From contig JAQWSQ010000054.1 in the NCBI GenBank assembly GCA_029243145.1, positions 1-50,767 of the forward strand: a stretch of 50,767 nucleotides of DNA, written 5' to 3'. The notes beneath the pieces are model-generated. The model searched no databases, was not told the origin of the DNA, and worked only from the letters and a program-made list of their open reading frames with translations. Made by a program: the position numbers and the translations under genes. Below, piece by piece: positions 38,270 through 47,500 of this stretch. The DNA comes from Planctomycetaceae bacterium. GTDB lineage: Bacteria; Planctomycetota; Planctomycetia; Planctomycetales; Planctomycetaceae. Every line of letters begins with the position of its first letter. Within the stretch, counting starts at the first letter, position 1.

Positions 38270-38299
38270 CAAATATGGCAGATTGAGTTTGAACGTCAA
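38270..38299 (-). promoter_or_regulatory. candidate promoter of the leader/DAHP synthase transcript
   Basis: Minus strand TTGACG (38299-38294), an 18-base spacer and TATTTG (38275-38270), five bases after the stop of the DUF1080 gene. A start near 38262 would give a leader of about 200 bases containing the leader peptide and the attenuator. Confidence 0.5.
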
Positions 38300-38303
38300 T
38301 GCT

Positions 38304-39158
38304 TCAGAACTCACTTTGATCCCAATGGGCCGATTCGGGTTCGCTCAATTTGCGAATTCGAATGGAATCGATGGCTCCCGTTGTCTGAAACGTCGAGAGT
38401 CCCAAGGGACATGAGAGTTCCACATCGGGGCGAATCGAAATTTGTGTTCCTTCGATGTCTTCATCGATAATTCGTTCTCCATCAATCCAGGCAAGAATTC
38501 GCTGGTCGAGGACCATCAGTCGAATTTTGTAAAACTCCCCCTGATTGAACAAACGGAAACTGGTGGTGTTATTCTCGGAAGCATCCATCGTATCAAGACT
38601 CGAAAGCCCGCAAACTCCTCCTCCCCAACCTCCCAGAATCAAACTGCAATACGATTCTTTCACTGGGAAGGTGAGACCACTGAAAAAATCGGTCCCATCA
38701 ACCCGAGCCGCTTTCAGTTCAATTTCATAATTTGACTTGGGGATCGCAGTTTTACCGGTATATGTCACGCCGGTCAGATAGGCACCCAGTTCCATCACAA
38801 TTTGTCCGTTTTTGAGAGCAACGTCGCCTTCTCCGCCGTACTTGGTCGACTCCCAATTCTGCATCGTTTTTTGATCGAATAAACTGATCCATTGAGGGGC
38901 AGGAAACGGCGTTGGACGTTCAGCTCTCAAGGCGTGAGCACCATCCTCTTTGATCAGAGACACCGGCTCCGTTTCGTATTTGTCACTTGAAACACTTTGG
39001 ACGTCTGAGACTGAAGCCTGATCGTCGCTGAGAGCTGCCGACGAATCACTCCACTGAAATATGATCAAACCTGCTATCAGGAGAGTCGCACAAGCAAACA
39101 TACTCGCAAACAGGCCATCGGAATCGTTGTTTGAAGGTTGTCGGTCGTCGGAGTTCAT
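38304..39158 (-). CDS. membrane-anchored DUF1080 (3-keto-disaccharide hydrolase-like) protein
   Basis: A protein of about 284 residues. An N-terminal transmembrane segment (SMFACATLLIAGLIIFQW, about 20-37) anchors it; a Ser/Asp-rich linker leads to a jelly-roll domain of the DUF1080 / PF06439 type, opened by WISLFDQKTMQNWESTKYGGEGD and closed by GAIDSIRIRKL. Members hydrolyse 3-keto-disaccharides or bind polysaccharides (LamG-like fold); which applies here is unknown. The ATG at 39158 is chosen over a TTG at 39173. The gene ends five bases before the promoter of the DAHP synthase leader. Confidence 0.82.
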   Translation of the reverse strand: MNSDDRQPSNNDSDGLFASMFACATLLIAGLIIFQWSDSSAALSDDQASVSDVQSVSSDKYETEPVSLIKEDGAHALRAERPTPFPAPQWISLFDQKTMQNWESTKYGGEGDVALKNGQIVMELGAYLTGVTYTGKTAIPKSNYEIELKAARVDGTDFFSGLTFPVKESYCSLILGGWGGGVCGLSSLDTMDASENNTTSFRLFNQGEFYKIRLMVLDQRILAWIDGERIIDEDIEGTQISIRPDVELSCPLGLSTFQTTGAIDSIRIRKLSEPESAHWDQSEF

Positions 39159-39823
39159 TAAAGTTCGTTTCAAAATGAGGTGTATCAGGACTCAGAAAAC
39201 AATGTCTTCCTTCATGCTACTAATCCAAACTCCCGAGATCTCATAGAAAATCACCAAAACTCAGGAAGACTCAACGATCAATGTTCTGGTTCATCCAACG
39301 AATGCGTATTCAGTCTGCTGGGGTGAGATCGGTTGTTTGTACCTCCCTCGTAGCTGGATTCGCAAGAATTCAGAAGGATCGACGCTGTCCCCACGTTTCG
39401 TCTGAATTCTTGCGAATCCAGCTACCTGTTCGTTACTTCATCGTGCGGTTGATGAAGTTGCCAACATGTTGAATTTTCCAGCGGGGAAAGACATTGTCCG
39501 CTTTATGTCAATCTTCAGGATGAATACGCGAATCCCGGATGAACCAACATTCTTTAACGAGATCCTGCCTTAATGATAAAAACCGGTGGAACGGAGCAGA
39601 CTTACGTCAGAATGAGACGAAAATGTCAGAAAATCGAGAGCATCGGGGATTCCCTGACGTACTGTCATATTGTTTGTGTGTAGACAGGACGGTAGATACG
39701 CCTGATTTTTTGTGCAGAATTTCGTTCAAAGTCTGGTTATGCTGTGAACAGAGCTGCCCCTCATCTCTACCGGTTCCGAATGCCTCTTTTGAGATCCCGG
39801 AAATTTCATTCCGATAGAAGTTC
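39159..39823. other. intergenic region with palindromic repeat
   Basis: About 665 bases between divergent genes. It contains the perfect 25-bp inverted repeat at 39350-39425 described separately; the rest shows no RNA gene or convincing ORF. Confidence 0.5.
39350..39425. repeat. perfect 25-bp inverted repeat (REP/MITE-like element)
   Basis: Left arm 39350-39374 begins GTAGCTGGATTCGCAAGAA and ends TTCAGA; right arm 39401-39425 is its exact reverse complement; the loop is 26 bases. There is no T run, so it is not a simple terminator. A 25-bp match with no mismatch is the mark of a recently moved or conserved palindromic repeat. I have the impression that similar palindromes recur in planctomycete genomes, but cannot check. 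No target-site duplication is obvious at the flanks. Confidence 0.8.
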
Positions 39824-41536
39824 ATGAACCCGATAGACTCCTTCATCTTGTTGGCCGCTCATAACGGTTATCTTGTGGCATTGATGCTCATCTGTTTGAT
39901 GCAGTATCTGTTGCACGCTGACCGCATGGAACGGCTGCGCAAAAAAATGGCGGGCGACGCACGCAAACTGTTAGGTTTGCAGAACGAAGTCTCGTCACTG
40001 CAAAAAGACCGCGCACAAATACGGTTTGAGCATCAAATTTTTGAAGAATTCATTGCTCAGCCAAACTTTGATGAAGCCATGAAATTACTGCTGACGCGAT
40101 TCATCCCTCGACCGGCGAAAGGGTTTGGAGCCTGGTTAGAAAAGCGGGACGATGTTTTCATCTGGTCGCATTTTCGGGGGCTTTCTTCGCAAGAATTACT
40201 TTCGATCCCACTCTCCAAAGACTGGTTTCGAGAATTCGACCACCGGGAGTTCCAAATTCTTGATGAATCGGATGTCAAACACTCCTTCCTCTACAATTAT
40301 ATCCCGTCGGCAGACCGTCGACGCTTGAAACAATTATTCGTCTTTCCGGTGCGTCACAATCACGAAATCACTGGCTTATTGATTACCACATCGCTCTATC
40401 CGGCAGGGATGGCATTGGAACGAAGACTCTCGCTGGCATTGAGAATCCTCAATGGTTTGGAGGGACACTTCCATCACTCCCAAGAACTTCGACTCCAACA
40501 AAATCAACTCAAAACAACTCGCGAAGTCCTCGAACTTCGAGACATCTCTGACCGTCATGGTAGTTCGGTACGAGAACTGGTTGATGAATATTTGAGTTGT
40601 TTGATTCGCCAGATTGGGATGGATCGGGCCTTCGTCGCATTTTCGAGAGAAGAACATTATCGAGAAGTCCGCAGTATTCAGCGAGTCGGCAGCAAGCCGA
40701 ACGACCAGCAACGTGAAGACTGGGACACGGACGAAAAGCATCTGATAAAAATTGCCGCTCACCGCGGGCGGAGTATGGTGTTGGACCCCGACGAACTCGA
40801 TATTTATGGACTTTCCGAGCCACTCAGACACGTCATCATCATTCCTCTTTCCCCGCGCGAAGGCAGTTACGGCATGATGTGCCTGATGCGACATCAAACG
40901 AAACCGCTTTCGGAAGCGGAACGTCGGCATACAGAATGGGCAGGCGAGTATCTCAGTGAAATTCTGCGACGCACACTCGACCAGGCAACCATGGAAATGC
41001 TGGCAACGTGCGATTCCTTAACGGGGCTCTTGAATCGTCGTATGTTCGAAGAAAAGTTGGATGCCGAATTGGTCAAAGCAAAAGCACGCTCAACTCCTTG
41101 CTCATTGTTGATGATCGATCTCGACCACTTCAAATCGATCAACGACACTTTCGGACATCAAATGGGAGACGAAGTCTTGCGGCGTGTTGCCGAAGTCCTC
41201 AAAAAGACTCTCGATGAAGCGGAGTCCGTGCCTAAAGTATTGGTGGCGAGATATGGGGGCGAAGAGATGGCGGCCATTTTACCCAGACTGGGGACGCAAG
41301 AAGCCGCACGAGTCGCGGAGAGCGTTCGAAGCAGTATTGAATCATTAGAATTGGAATTTCGGGGAATCGCTTGCCCCGTCACTTCGAGCATCGGAGTCGC
41401 AACATACCCCGATCAAGCAAGTCGGGCCGAAGAAGTCATCGAACACGCCGACAAAGCACTCTATCGGGCCAAAGCCAAGAGGAGAAATCAAGTCTGCCTG
41501 TTTTCTCCGGGCGAGGATATCTTACTGGAGAACTAG
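39824..41536 (+). CDS. GGDEF diguanylate cyclase with GAF-like sensor region
   Basis: A 570-residue signalling protein that probably makes cyclic di-GMP. One N-terminal hydrophobic segment (LVALMLICLMQYLL) and a short coiled coil precede two GAF-like segments (about 75-215 and 240-385). The C-terminal GGDEF domain is complete: DSLTGLLNRRMFEE, LLMIDLDHFKSINDTFGH and the active site RYGGEEMAAILP (GGEEM instead of the usual GGEEF; the catalytic Gly-Gly-Glu-Glu is intact). It ends with ADKALYRAKAKRRN. No EAL domain is present. It stands alone on the plus strand, convergent with the second kinase. Confidence 0.92.
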   Translation: MNPIDSFILLAAHNGYLVALMLICLMQYLLHADRMERLRKKMAGDARKLLGLQNEVSSLQKDRAQIRFEHQIFEEFIAQPNFDEAMKLLLTRFIPRPAKGFGAWLEKRDDVFIWSHFRGLSSQELLSIPLSKDWFREFDHREFQILDESDVKHSFLYNYIPSADRRRLKQLFVFPVRHNHEITGLLITTSLYPAGMALERRLSLALRILNGLEGHFHHSQELRLQQNQLKTTREVLELRDISDRHGSSVRELVDEYLSCLIRQIGMDRAFVAFSREEHYREVRSIQRVGSKPNDQQREDWDTDEKHLIKIAAHRGRSMVLDPDELDIYGLSEPLRHVIIIPLSPREGSYGMMCLMRHQTKPLSEAERRHTEWAGEYLSEILRRTLDQATMEMLATCDSLTGLLNRRMFEEKLDAELVKAKARSTPCSLLMIDLDHFKSINDTFGHQMGDEVLRRVAEVLKKTLDEAESVPKVLVARYGGEEMAAILPRLGTQEAARVAESVRSSIESLELEFRGIACPVTSSIGVATYPDQASRAEEVIEHADKALYRAKAKRRNQVCLFSPGEDILLEN

Positions 41537-41558
41537 CGTGCATTGTCTCCAAAGACGT

Positions 41559-43067
41559 TCAGGAGACGATGCTGTTGAGTTCCGAAGAATCCTGATGAGC
41601 GTGTTGGAGTGCTAAATGCACTTCCTTGCGGAGATCGCGAAGTGTGATCGGCGAGAGCAATACTCGGCTACTGGATGTCTTTTTCAATTGAGATTTGAAC
41701 GCATTTTGCTCTTTGGAAAGAACGGCCACCACGGCTAATGGACTTTGCTTCGCATGATCTGAGGCGACGCTAAATGCATTCACAATGTCTTCATCGATCG
41801 ATTCTCCGAAGAAGACGATGCAGTCGGGAACATTATTTGATTTCAAACGGTTCAATGCTCGAGAAGTATCCCCCACCATCAAGGGGCGAAACCCACGCTT
41901 CGAGAGATACTCGCGTAATACATTTTGGTACTTGATGCGATGTTCCACACACAAAACAGTCGGCAACTTTTGCTCTGATTCCGAAGGTTGCGTATTTGAG
42001 ATCGTTGACCCCGAACTCTGCTCGAACGAAGTCCCCGTTGTGGGAGCAGAAACATGCCCCTCTTCTAAACTTGGAATGATCTGATAAAGCGATCGAATGA
42101 GTTCGTCGGCTGATTGATACCGCCCCTCCGGCTCAAAACTGAGGAGTCGACTGATGACACCATGTACGGCCTGTGGAACATCCGAAGCAACTTGTTCAAT
42201 GGGACGGATATCTCGATAACGAGAGACCTGCTTACGTTCCATGATATCGTTGGTTCGAGAATAGGGAGGTTGACCGGAGAGAAGCTCGTAAAGCATCACT
42301 CCCAAGAAGAACAGGTCACTGCGAGGATCATTCTGGGGAGCGCCGGTCGACTTCTCAATCGTCGCATATTCGACCGCACGTTGATGATGACTTTCATCGT
42401 TTGACCCCGCCAAACCAAAGTCCACCAACTTCGCCACACCCTTACTGCTCATCAAGACGTTCGTCAGTTTGAGATCACGATGGGTGAAGCCCATGGCCAA
42501 TGCGGCTTTTAAGCCTTCGGCAATTCCCAAAGCATATTGCATGGTCTCAAGTGCCGAGAGCTGCTGACGAATCTGAATGAAGTCGCGCAGATTCCCACCT
42601 TCAACAAATTCCATCACCAGGTAATGAATGTCACCACTTGGGCAGGATTTGGTGCCGTGATTATAAATCGGCACAATATTCTCGTGCATTAAAGTCATGC
42701 CGAGTTGAGCTTCGCGATGGAAGTCTTCAATGTGTTTTCGCTCTTGTGCCCAACGAGACCTCAAGACTTTCACGCCGACCATGTGGCCATCTTCCAGCGC
42801 TCCCGCGCGAAAGACACGTGCAAAACTACCCGATGCGTTCTGATACATCAGCTTGAACTCGCCGAGGACAAGTTCGTCCCATTCATTCTTCTTGATGCGA
42901 CTCGCCTGCCACGTGGTGAGCAAATTGCGAGATTCCAAATTATTCAGCAAATCGTCGGCGGTGTTTGCAGAGCCACCTAACTGTCGAAGAGATTGGTCCA
43001 GCTCCACTTGTTGGATCAAGCGTTCTTGAACAAGACGATCACCGATCTGTATAAGTTCGTTTGGGGC
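41559..43067 (-). CDS. Ser/Thr protein kinase fused to a pseudo-receiver domain
   Basis: About 502 residues. A short helical N-terminal domain (IGDRLVQERLIQQVELDQ) precedes the kinase domain (about 70-340). The glycine loop is degenerate (NASGSFARVF), but the Lys in VGVKVL (about 101), HRDLKLTN and VDFGLAG are intact, so activity is likely. A Ser/Thr-rich linker leads to a C-terminal receiver-like fold (LPTVLCVEHRIKYQNVLREYL, then PDCIVFFGES). There the acidic pocket and the phosphorylated Asp are missing and the KP motif has become SP. The soluble protein has no transmembrane helix. The start is uncertain: MAPNELIQ at 43067 looks natural; a longer frame begins at 43094. Confidence 0.88.
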   Translation of the reverse strand, partial: APNELIQIGDRLVQERLIQQVELDQSLRQLGGSANTADDLLNNLESRNLLTTWQASRIKKNEWDELVLGEFKLMYQNASGSFARVFRAGALEDGHMVGVKVLRSRWAQERKHIEDFHREAQLGMTLMHENIVPIYNHGTKSCPSGDIHYLVMEFVEGGNLRDFIQIRQQLSALETMQYALGIAEGLKAALAMGFTHRDLKLTNVLMSSKGVAKLVDFGLAGSNDESHHQRAVEYATIEKSTGAPQNDPRSDLFFLGVMLYELLSGQPPYSRTNDIMERKQVSRYRDIRPIEQVASDVPQAVHGVISRLLSFEPEGRYQSADELIRSLYQIIPSLEEGHVSAPTTGTSFEQSSGSTISNTQPSESEQKLPTVLCVEHRIKYQNVLREYLSKRGFRPLMVGDTSRALNRLKSNNVPDCIVFFGESIDEDIVNAFSVASDHAKQSPLAVVAVLSKEQNAFKSQLKKTSSSRVLLSPITLRDLRKEVHLALQHAHQDSSELNSIVS

Positions 43068-43283
43068 CATGAGGTAATTCACCATCAGCACCAACTACCG
43101 GTGCTTTCGGTTCCTGTCTATTAACTTTGAGTCCGTAATAAATGTGGACAATCAAAAAAACGGAAACATCAACCAAAATCATAAGCTACTAGGAGTAACG
43201 TGACGGAGAAAAGGCCCGATTGTTCTCCGAAACCACACACCTCTTTGCCGATATCCTCATTGTTTCGCCAACCCGGAGAATCT

Positions 43284-44447
43284 TCAAGAGATGATCTCCC
43301 CGTAACAGATTTCTCCCTGAGCAATTGTACTCGTTAATCGGATTGTACCGTCAGGTTCACCCATTGCCAAGCAGATGAAATCGGCTCTACTTCCGGCTTC
43401 GAGTCTGATTTCTTCATCAGAAAAATGGTTTGCGACCTGATTTCCAGCCATATCACAAGCGGCCCTCAAACCAATTTCTGGAATTTGAGCCGCCCAACGA
43501 ACGCAATCTAATGTCGACGCTCCCGAACCCGCCAGATATTGGCGCTGACCGGCAACAACGACTCGCCCGTCCTCTAACACCTCCACATCCAACTCCGATT
43601 CGTGATAGAGACCGGGAGGACATCCGGACAACCCCGAGGCATCACACGTGATGATACAGTTTTCTGTTCCTTTCACTCGCACCATACATTTCACAACACT
43701 CGCGGGGAGATGATGGCCATCGGTTATCAATCCAGCCGTAAGGTCATCGTGGGCCAATTGTTCCCAGATGTAATTGGGATGTCGTCGGATGGTTCCATGA
43801 GCGCCGTTTCCCAAATGGGTACTCATTGTGGCCCCGGCATCGACCGCGCGATGAATGTCATCCGGCTCGGCGGCGGTGTGTCCAATGGAGATCACGACTC
43901 CAGCTTCCACGGCTCTACGAATAAAGTCGATGGCACCTTCGGTTTCTGGAGCAATGGTCACCAAGCGGAGACGCCCACCACTCGCCTCCTGCCAGTTCTG
44001 GAACTCATCCCAGTTGGCAGGTCGTATGTGTTCTTTCGGGTGAGCACCTCGCGGACCGTCCTCTCCCGAAAGGTAGGGGCCTTCCAGATGACAGCCTGTT
44101 ACCAATTGATCTGCCCATTTTTCTTGTTCGCACGCTTTACGGATTTGTTGAAAGCCGTGGAGCAGATTTTCGTTTGAGTTGGTAATTAACGTGGGAAACA
44201 TCCGCGTGACGCCAAATGAATAATGAGGCTTCAACACGGAAAGGACTTTTTCGGGAGTTAAATCAGGCTGACCAAACCAGATGCCTCCATGACCGTTAAT
44301 CTGCAAATCATAAAATGCCGGAGCCACGATGGGTAATTCATTGAGAGAGCCATCAGGTTGAAGAGGTGTCACCTCTGCGATTCGTGTACCCTCGATTCGT
44401 ATTCGCACCGGCTCAAGATTGTCGTAGCGTCTAGCCGAAATTTCCAT
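43284..44447 (-). CDS. nagA: N-acetylglucosamine-6-phosphate deacetylase
   Basis: A 387-residue amidohydrolase-fold enzyme that removes the acetyl group from GlcNAc-6-phosphate in amino-sugar recycling or catabolism. Typical motifs appear in order: LQINGHGG, VTGCHLEGPYLSG, VVISIGHTAAEPDD, MSTHLGNGAHG, LITDGHHLP and IITCDASGLSG with the catalytic Asp. The gene has no nagB or PTS neighbours here, so it may work with enzymes encoded elsewhere. It is upstream of the kinase gene on the same strand, 215 bases away, and probably separately transcribed. Confidence 0.9.
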   Translation of the reverse strand: MEISARRYDNLEPVRIRIEGTRIAEVTPLQPDGSLNELPIVAPAFYDLQINGHGGIWFGQPDLTPEKVLSVLKPHYSFGVTRMFPTLITNSNENLLHGFQQIRKACEQEKWADQLVTGCHLEGPYLSGEDGPRGAHPKEHIRPANWDEFQNWQEASGGRLRLVTIAPETEGAIDFIRRAVEAGVVISIGHTAAEPDDIHRAVDAGATMSTHLGNGAHGTIRRHPNYIWEQLAHDDLTAGLITDGHHLPASVVKCMVRVKGTENCIITCDASGLSGCPPGLYHESELDVEVLEDGRVVVAGQRQYLAGSGASTLDCVRWAAQIPEIGLRAACDMAGNQVANHFSDEEIRLEAGSRADFICLAMGEPDGTIRLTSTIAQGEICYGEIIS

Positions 44448-44522
44448 GATTGATCCCGCTGATGAAACATATCTGTTTCCACCAGCATACTCTCACCTCA
44501 GGACGGCTCAACCATTCCACAC

Positions 44523-44557
44523 AAAAAAAGCATCTCGTGTCGAAACACGAAGTGCTT
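44523..44557 (-). terminator. intrinsic terminator after the DUF11 gene
   Basis: Minus-strand hairpin AAGCACTTCGTGT (44557-44545) with ACACGAGATGCTT, a TTCG tetraloop, and seven T residues. It is 27 bases past the stop of the gene ending at 44584. Confidence 0.85.
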
Positions 44558-44583
44558 AGTATCAGTGAAATATTACGAACTGA

Positions 44584-47500
44584 TCACTGTCGAGAATGAA
44601 CATCAATGGCTGACGCTTTGACGAGTGGTCGAATCATTTCTCGCGATTTGACGGAAACCGCAACTTCCGCAGGAGACGCCGCGGCCGCTGTCAGCTCCAA
44701 TTCGATGATTTCGGTCGCTCCGGGTGGCAATGCATTCAAAGTTTCGAAGACCACTTCTCGCCCTTCGACTCGAAAGCGAGTCTCCCCACCGACTGTCAAT
44801 AATTCCATCGTCGGTGGAATTATGGCGCGCAGTTCGACAGATTGCGCGGAAGCATTCCCTCGATTCGTGGCTTCAATCCGCATTTTAACAGTATCGCCCA
44901 TCAAAATTGGTTCTTCGAGTTGAGTCATCTCCAAGCCAATGGAGGCATAGGAGCGAACTTGCGTGTGAGAGACCAACTGAATTTCGTCTCCTTGATTTTC
45001 CATCACGCGGACCAGACTTTCCCCATGTCCTGCTTGAGTCGGAATCATTCGGGATTGTAATTGAACAGTTTGTCCCGGAGCAATCTGATTGATGCGCCAA
45101 TGAATCTCTCGGCTGGAGGCATGATATTGGCCTCCTTGACCGGCTTGCTGAAATTGCATTCCCGCGGATAATTTTTCCACGACAATCGCGTCATTGACTA
45201 CCTCATTGGAAGTATTGGAAACATCGTTCTGATAGATTGCGGCGCGACCAATAAACCGTTCCTGCGGTCCGCGTCGTTTGACCTCTAATCGATTACCGGC
45301 TGCGTTGAGTACTGATTTTTGTTTCAGGCTCAAGCCACCTTCAGCCGTCAAGACGGCTTCATTGATATGACGGCCGGCTTTTAACACTTTGAGTTGTAAT
45401 GTCTCGGATCGTTTCTGGCCGGGACTCAAATCTCCCAACGAGTTTTCTAGATCGTGACCGGAAGGATGATGCATTCCAGCGGGAATGATGTCACGAAGAA
45501 CAATTCCCGTGACCGTATCAGTTCCGTGATTTTCGATGGTAAATGTGCAATCGACGATCTCACCGACCTTCGCATCGGTTGGAATCTTCATATTGAACGT
45601 CACTTGCGGATGTTCAATAACTGTTTCGGAACCCACTTCGGCAACAAAATTCACCGTGGCCACACTCCCTAACGGACCCGGTTCAACGGGGACGATTCGA
45701 ATGGCAATTTTTTGTTCCTGGCCCGGCTCGATACGTCCCAAAGCCCAAACCAATCTCCGTCCTACTAATTCTGCCTGGGGAATAGTTCCGGTGAGATTCG
45801 ATCCTTTCGGGATCTGATCCTGGACGGTCACTTCATTCGCGGCCACATCACCAACATTCTTGACGACAATTGTGTAGACAAATGGCTTATTGAGGAGTGC
45901 CTTGGGGGGAGCCTGTTTGGTAATTTCCAAATGGGGAAGTTTCATTTCCCGAGGAGTATCAGGCTGAACCACGCCATCACCTTGCAACTCGGTTAACGAC
46001 GGAATTTCACCTTTGAGACTGTTGTCTGCGGGAGACCGAGCTTCCTGATTCAATTCGGGTAACATCCCCGGGGGCTCATCAAAAGAGGGACGTGGTTCGG
46101 GCTGCGCCTCGGGCTCAAGTTCACGTGGTACTGGCTGAAGTTGGATTTCTTTTGCGTTGTTTTTCAACTTCTCTTCGAGCATCGGAAAATCATCGATGGG
46201 AGGAAGTGTCTCTTTCTTATTCGTATCATTAAGCTTGGGAGACTCATCGAGAGACGGAAAAGCGTCGAATTCTATCGCGGGTTTTGGAATCGATTCTGGA
46301 TTGTTTTTCGGACCGTCGAGAGGATCCAATTCGGGAAAGGCATCCAATGGTTGTTTGCGAGGTGCTGCGTTCGGTTTTTCTGGTTTCCGATTATCGAGTG
46401 CGGGAAAGCCGGTCAAAGGTGGTTCCTCTTCCAATTTCATCAAGGGAGAGGACGACTCAGCGGGGTTCTTTTTGATTTCCGTGATTGCAGGTTTCAATTC
46501 ACCCGGAAAAGAGGGAATCGCGTCCAGACTTTTCTTAGGTTCGACGGGGAAGTCTTCTCCGAAAGGGTCGTCGCTCGATGGCTGGGGAGTTTCAATTTTC
46601 TTAGCGGGTGTCGCCTGCGGTTGAGAAGTTGAGTCCAAAGAAGGAAAATCACCAAATGGATCTTCGCTCGGCGTTGGGACGGGGGTTGGGGTTGATTTGA
46701 CGGCTTTCTTATCAATTCCGGGAAACTCCGGGAACGGATCCTCTTTGACGGCCGGAATCGGCGACTTCGTTAACACGGGTCGATTCGAGTCTTTCAATAC
46801 GGGCTTTTCTTCCGCGAAGGGAGCAAAAGGATCATCCGCAGAGAAAGGAACAGGATCAGCCTTCTCATTGACTTCTTTTTTGGCGGTCGGTTTTTCGTGA
46901 TTATCCGACAGTCCGGGAAAAGCATCGTCTAGAGGAGCAGGTTTCGCAGGAGTCGTTTTTAAGGGAGTGATCGATTCTCCAAAAGGGTCAAACTCTTTCA
47001 GGGGGTCTGACTTCTCGACGGGATTGGGTGTGTCGCTGACTTTCTCACCAAACGGATCATCGGCTGAAAACGGGTCGGCTTCGGAACTCTCGGCAGGTGT
47101 TGTTGCGACGGGTTTGACATCTTCCGCAAAGGGGTCACCACTGGCCACCAGTCGGATTGTGCCGGGCTGATCAATGGAAGAATTCGCTGTTTTAAGAATT
47201 GCCGGAGTAGCAGTGATTCCCGTAGGATCACGAAAATCGATGCTGGCTGGTTCCGAGGAAGCCGCTTCAGGAAAAAAAGGTTCCGTGACGACCGTTGTTG
47301 AAGAATCTCTACTTTTGGCGAACATCTCATTGGGGTCAGTATTCACCGGAGCCGGTTCCCACTGATCTGTCGATGCGGCAAACTTGCCCGGAAATGCGGT
47401 ATTCGGTTTCTCAACAGAGACGTTCTGGCTGCTAGAGCCATCAGGCCCAAGAGCGAGTGCCTCGGCATTCTCACCGACAGTTTCTACGAGAGATTGAGGC

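Noticed and set aside
46141..46632. 163-codon open frame antisense to the DUF11 gene
   Set aside because: A shadow of the biased Pro/Asp/Phe codons on the other strand; no start signal or family.
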